The notes under the pieces: model-generated
Told to the model about the DNA's origin: nothing
Database searches by the model: none
The model's input: the letters and a program-made list of their open reading frames with translations, nothing else
Made by a program: the position numbers and the translations under genes
Assembly (NCBI GenBank): GCA_017560605.1
Contig: JAFZEQ010000052.1
Span: 1 to 6,873, forward strand
Reading direction: 5' to 3'
Origin: Paludibacteraceae bacterium
GTDB lineage: Bacteria; Bacteroidota; Bacteroidia; Bacteroidales; Paludibacteraceae
Length of the DNA stretch: 6,873 nucleotides
Shown here: one piece after another, positions 5,167 through 6,873 of the stretch
Layout of the letters: each line of letters opens with the position of its first letter
Position numbering within the stretch: the stretch's first letter is position 1

Positions 5167-5727
5167 ATGATTGAACCTAGCAAAATTAAATCTGATGCTG
5201 CTGAGATGATGGAATCTGCAGTGATGTATCTTGATGATGCTTTGGCTCGTATTCGCGCGGGCAAAGCTAGTGCACGAATCCTTGATGTAGTAAAAGTAGA
5301 ATACTACGGACAGATGAGCCCACTTGCTAATGTGGCTACCATCACTACTCCAGATGCACGCACCATCCAAATCCAACCATGGGAGAAAAAGATGATTGCT
5401 GAGATTGAACGTGCCATCATCAACTCTAGCGTTGGACTAGCACCTAGCAACAACGGTGAGAGTATTCGTCTAATGATTCCACCATTGACAGAGGAGCGTC
5501 GTAAAGAACTAGCTAAACAATGTAAAGGCGAGGCTGAGCAAGCTAAAGTAAGTATCCGTAACGCACGCCGCGATGCTATTGATACACTCAAAAAGCAAAT
5601 TAAAGAAGGTTTGCCAGAGGATGCAGAAAAAGATGCGGAGAACGATGTTCAAAAACTTCACGACAAGTACGTGAAACAAGTGGACGAGATCTACGCTAAG
5701 AAAGAGAAAGAGATCATGACTGTGTAA
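5167..5727 (+). CDS. frr: Ribosome recycling factor
   Basis: RRF works with EF-G to split the post-termination ribosome and release mRNA and tRNA. The 186-residue length and two-domain layout are standard. Domain I is built from the N-terminal helix (about 1-29, ending in ARIRAGKAS at 27-35) and the two long C-terminal helices; the latter include PPLTEERRKELAK (105-117) and the conserved VSIRNARRDA (128-137), whose arginines contact the ribosome. Domain II (about 31-104) includes VEYYGQMSPLANVA and IQPWEKKMIAEIERAI. ATG 5167 directly follows the 9-bp repeat array and gives a normal start. The stop codon lies inside a perfect 10-bp stem shared with the next reading frame, which continues in the same phase. 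Confidence 0.98.
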   Translation: MIEPSKIKSDAAEMMESAVMYLDDALARIRAGKASARILDVVKVEYYGQMSPLANVATITTPDARTIQIQPWEKKMIAEIERAIINSSVGLAPSNNGESIRLMIPPLTEERRKELAKQCKGEAEQAKVSIRNARRDAIDTLKKQIKEGLPEDAEKDAENDVQKLHDKYVKQVDEIYAKKEKEIMTV

Positions 5728-5752
5728 TCTTTAGGCAAAAGTCTAAAGATTA
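5725..5752. repeat. Perfect 10-bp inverted repeat spanning the frr stop codon
   Basis: TAATCTTTAG at 5725-5734 and its exact complement at 5743-5752 flank an 8-base loop, and the first three bases are the frr stop codon. No T-tract follows on either strand, so it does not look like a classical intrinsic terminator. It may be an mRNA stability or coupling structure, or a palindromic intergenic repeat. A smaller hairpin, ATCGC-AAA-GCGAT, follows at 5773-5785. Confidence 0.7.
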
Positions 5753-6873
5753 AAGGCAAGAAACAAGAGGTTATCGCAAAGCGATTTCTCATAATACTAA
5801 TAGCATGGACATTGGTAGTTCCAATGTCTCATGCTATTTGTTTAGATAGTCTACTGAACTTACCTGCAATGGGTATTCCGGTGATTAACTATTCACCAGA
5901 ATCCACCTGGGAGTTCGGAGCTGCAGGACAAGGATATTTTCGTTTGCCAGGACAGGAGAAAACATCTATTGTGCAACTAGACGGCACCTACTCGCTCAAC
6001 CACCAATGGTATATCAACGCACAAGGCAACTTGTACTTTGGTGAAAAAAAACAGACTACAGCATTAAACTCTACTCCTCAACCATCTTGGCAACTGCAAT
6101 TCCGAGCTGGTTATAGTAATCGACCTGCCACCTACTACGGCACCTACAATGACCCACATTTTGCCAACGAAGGTAATATGGGAGTCGGAATGTTGCGTAA
6201 AGGAACACCATACGAGCTACAACGCGGCTATCTCAATGTGCAAGCTCCTATATATACGGGCAAACACTTTGCCATAGGTCCTATGACTGATATCCAAGTT
6301 GCGCAGTATAATATTAAAGATATTTACTCGACCACTAAGCCATTAGTACAAATAGGTTTAGGCGCTGTAGCCCAATACGACTCACGTGACAATGTCTTCT
6401 ACCCAACTCGAGGTATCTTCTTCAAGGCATCTGCAGCGGCAGCATGGACCAACAAAAGAGATATTCCAGAAGGGCAACAAGCTACTATCAACGGCTTACT
6501 GTCTGCCGATCTTCGCCAATACATATCGTTACCACATGATCTAGTCATAGCATGGCAACTCAAAGGACAGTTTATGCTATCAGAATATTATATATCGCAC
6601 CTTACATTATACCCTATGCAACCTCGCCTAGGCGGACAAGATGGATTAAGAGGTATCAACAGCGACATGTTTCGTGACGACATTATGATGGCATTCCAAG
6701 CAGAATTGCGCATACCTATTTGGAGCATCTTTCGCGCCACAGTGTTTGCGGGTGTAGGTGATGTTTATGATTTTCACAATTGGCATTGGGAAGTTCCTAA
6801 AGTGGGTTATGGTATAGGATTACGTGCGGCTATTAACAAGGCCAAGGTCAATATCCGCTTTGATGTAGCACGC
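5749..6873 (+). CDS. BamA/TamA-family (surface antigen) outer-membrane barrel protein, 3' end outside window, start uncertain
   Basis: An open frame runs from just after the frr stop to the window's right edge. It encodes a signal-peptide-like segment (AKRF then FLIILIAWTLVVP and MSHA, bases 5776-5835) and alternating beta strands of an outer-membrane barrel. Family hallmarks are YDSRDNVFYPTRGIFF (from 6376), the LGGQDGLRG motif (6628-6654) equivalent to the loop-6 RG[FY] motif of BamA, and ELRIPI...VFAGVGDVYDF after it. The last residues, NIRFDVAR, suggest only about 20-30 are missing. There is no room for POTRA domains, so it is a barrel-only relative and not BamA itself; cargo or role unknown. 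No ATG, GTG, TTG or CTG lies in frame between the frr stop and the hydrophobic core. The first ordinary starts, TTG 5812 and ATG 5824, would remove the signal peptide. ATT 5749 is a provisional choice; ATC 5773 is an alternative. Confidence 0.8.
   Translation, partial: MKGKKQEVIAKRFLIILIAWTLVVPMSHAICLDSLLNLPAMGIPVINYSPESTWEFGAAGQGYFRLPGQEKTSIVQLDGTYSLNHQWYINAQGNLYFGEKKQTTALNSTPQPSWQLQFRAGYSNRPATYYGTYNDPHFANEGNMGVGMLRKGTPYELQRGYLNVQAPIYTGKHFAIGPMTDIQVAQYNIKDIYSTTKPLVQIGLGAVAQYDSRDNVFYPTRGIFFKASAAAAWTNKRDIPEGQQATINGLLSADLRQYISLPHDLVIAWQLKGQFMLSEYYISHLTLYPMQPRLGGQDGLRGINSDMFRDDIMMAFQAELRIPIWSIFRATVFAGVGDVYDFHNWHWEVPKVGYGIGLRAAINKAKVNIRFDVAR

Noticed and set aside
5725..5752. Intrinsic terminator after frr
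   Set aside because: The 10-bp stem is A/T-rich and no T-tract follows on either strand, so it is recorded only as an inverted repeat.
5824..5847. Lipoprotein signal for the barrel protein (cysteine after MSHAI)
   Set aside because: The residues before the cysteine (HAI) do not fit a lipobox, and barrel proteins of this family normally use signal peptidase I.

Overview
The window most likely comes from a member of the Bacteroidota, probably the order Bacteroidales. The evidence is the DUF1599 / DoxX-type membrane protein / tpiA gene run typical of that group, a -33/-7 promoter of the Bacteroidetes type (TTTG, 20 bp, TAnnTTTG) before pyrH, A/T-rich start regions without clear Shine-Dalgarno sites, a C-terminal tail resembling a type IX secretion sorting domain, and a small POTRA-less BamA-like barrel protein. 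Genus cannot be assigned. All genes are on the + strand.

Layout. 1-661: 3' part of a secreted OB-fold protein with a sorting-tail-like C terminus. 715-2359: a duplicated-domain DUF1599 protein overlapping by 17 bp a DoxX/MauE-like membrane protein with a periplasmic thioredoxin-like domain. 2439-3188: triosephosphate isomerase. 3196-3720: an inserted-looking unit, a four-helix-bundle protein of the 23S rRNA intervening-sequence type between two long, imperfectly complementary arms built on a 10-bp period. 3728-4252: gamma-class carbonic anhydrase family protein, followed by a strong intrinsic terminator. 4342-5727: promoter, pyrH (UMP kinase) and frr (ribosome recycling factor). 5728-6873: an outer-membrane barrel protein of the BamA/TamA surface-antigen family, cut by the window end and lacking any ordinary start codon ahead of its signal peptide.

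The genes are mostly housekeeping: glycolysis (tpiA), pyrimidine nucleotide supply (pyrH), translation recycling (frr), CO2/bicarbonate or related metal chemistry (carbonic anhydrase) and envelope functions. The DUF1599-DoxX overlap suggests one translationally coupled unit. The terminator at 4278-4320 and the promoter beginning at 4318 separate this half from pyrH-frr.

The unusual content lies between the genes. Several gaps are filled, almost from stop codon to start codon, with short-period repeats: 9-bp TCTAGA-type arrays before tpiA and before frr, and 10-bp GAGT/ACTC-type arrays in opposite orientation around the four-helix-bundle gene. The last arrangement looks like the rRNA intervening-sequence design (ORF in the loop of a long stem) placed between protein genes, and is the best candidate here for an undescribed element.
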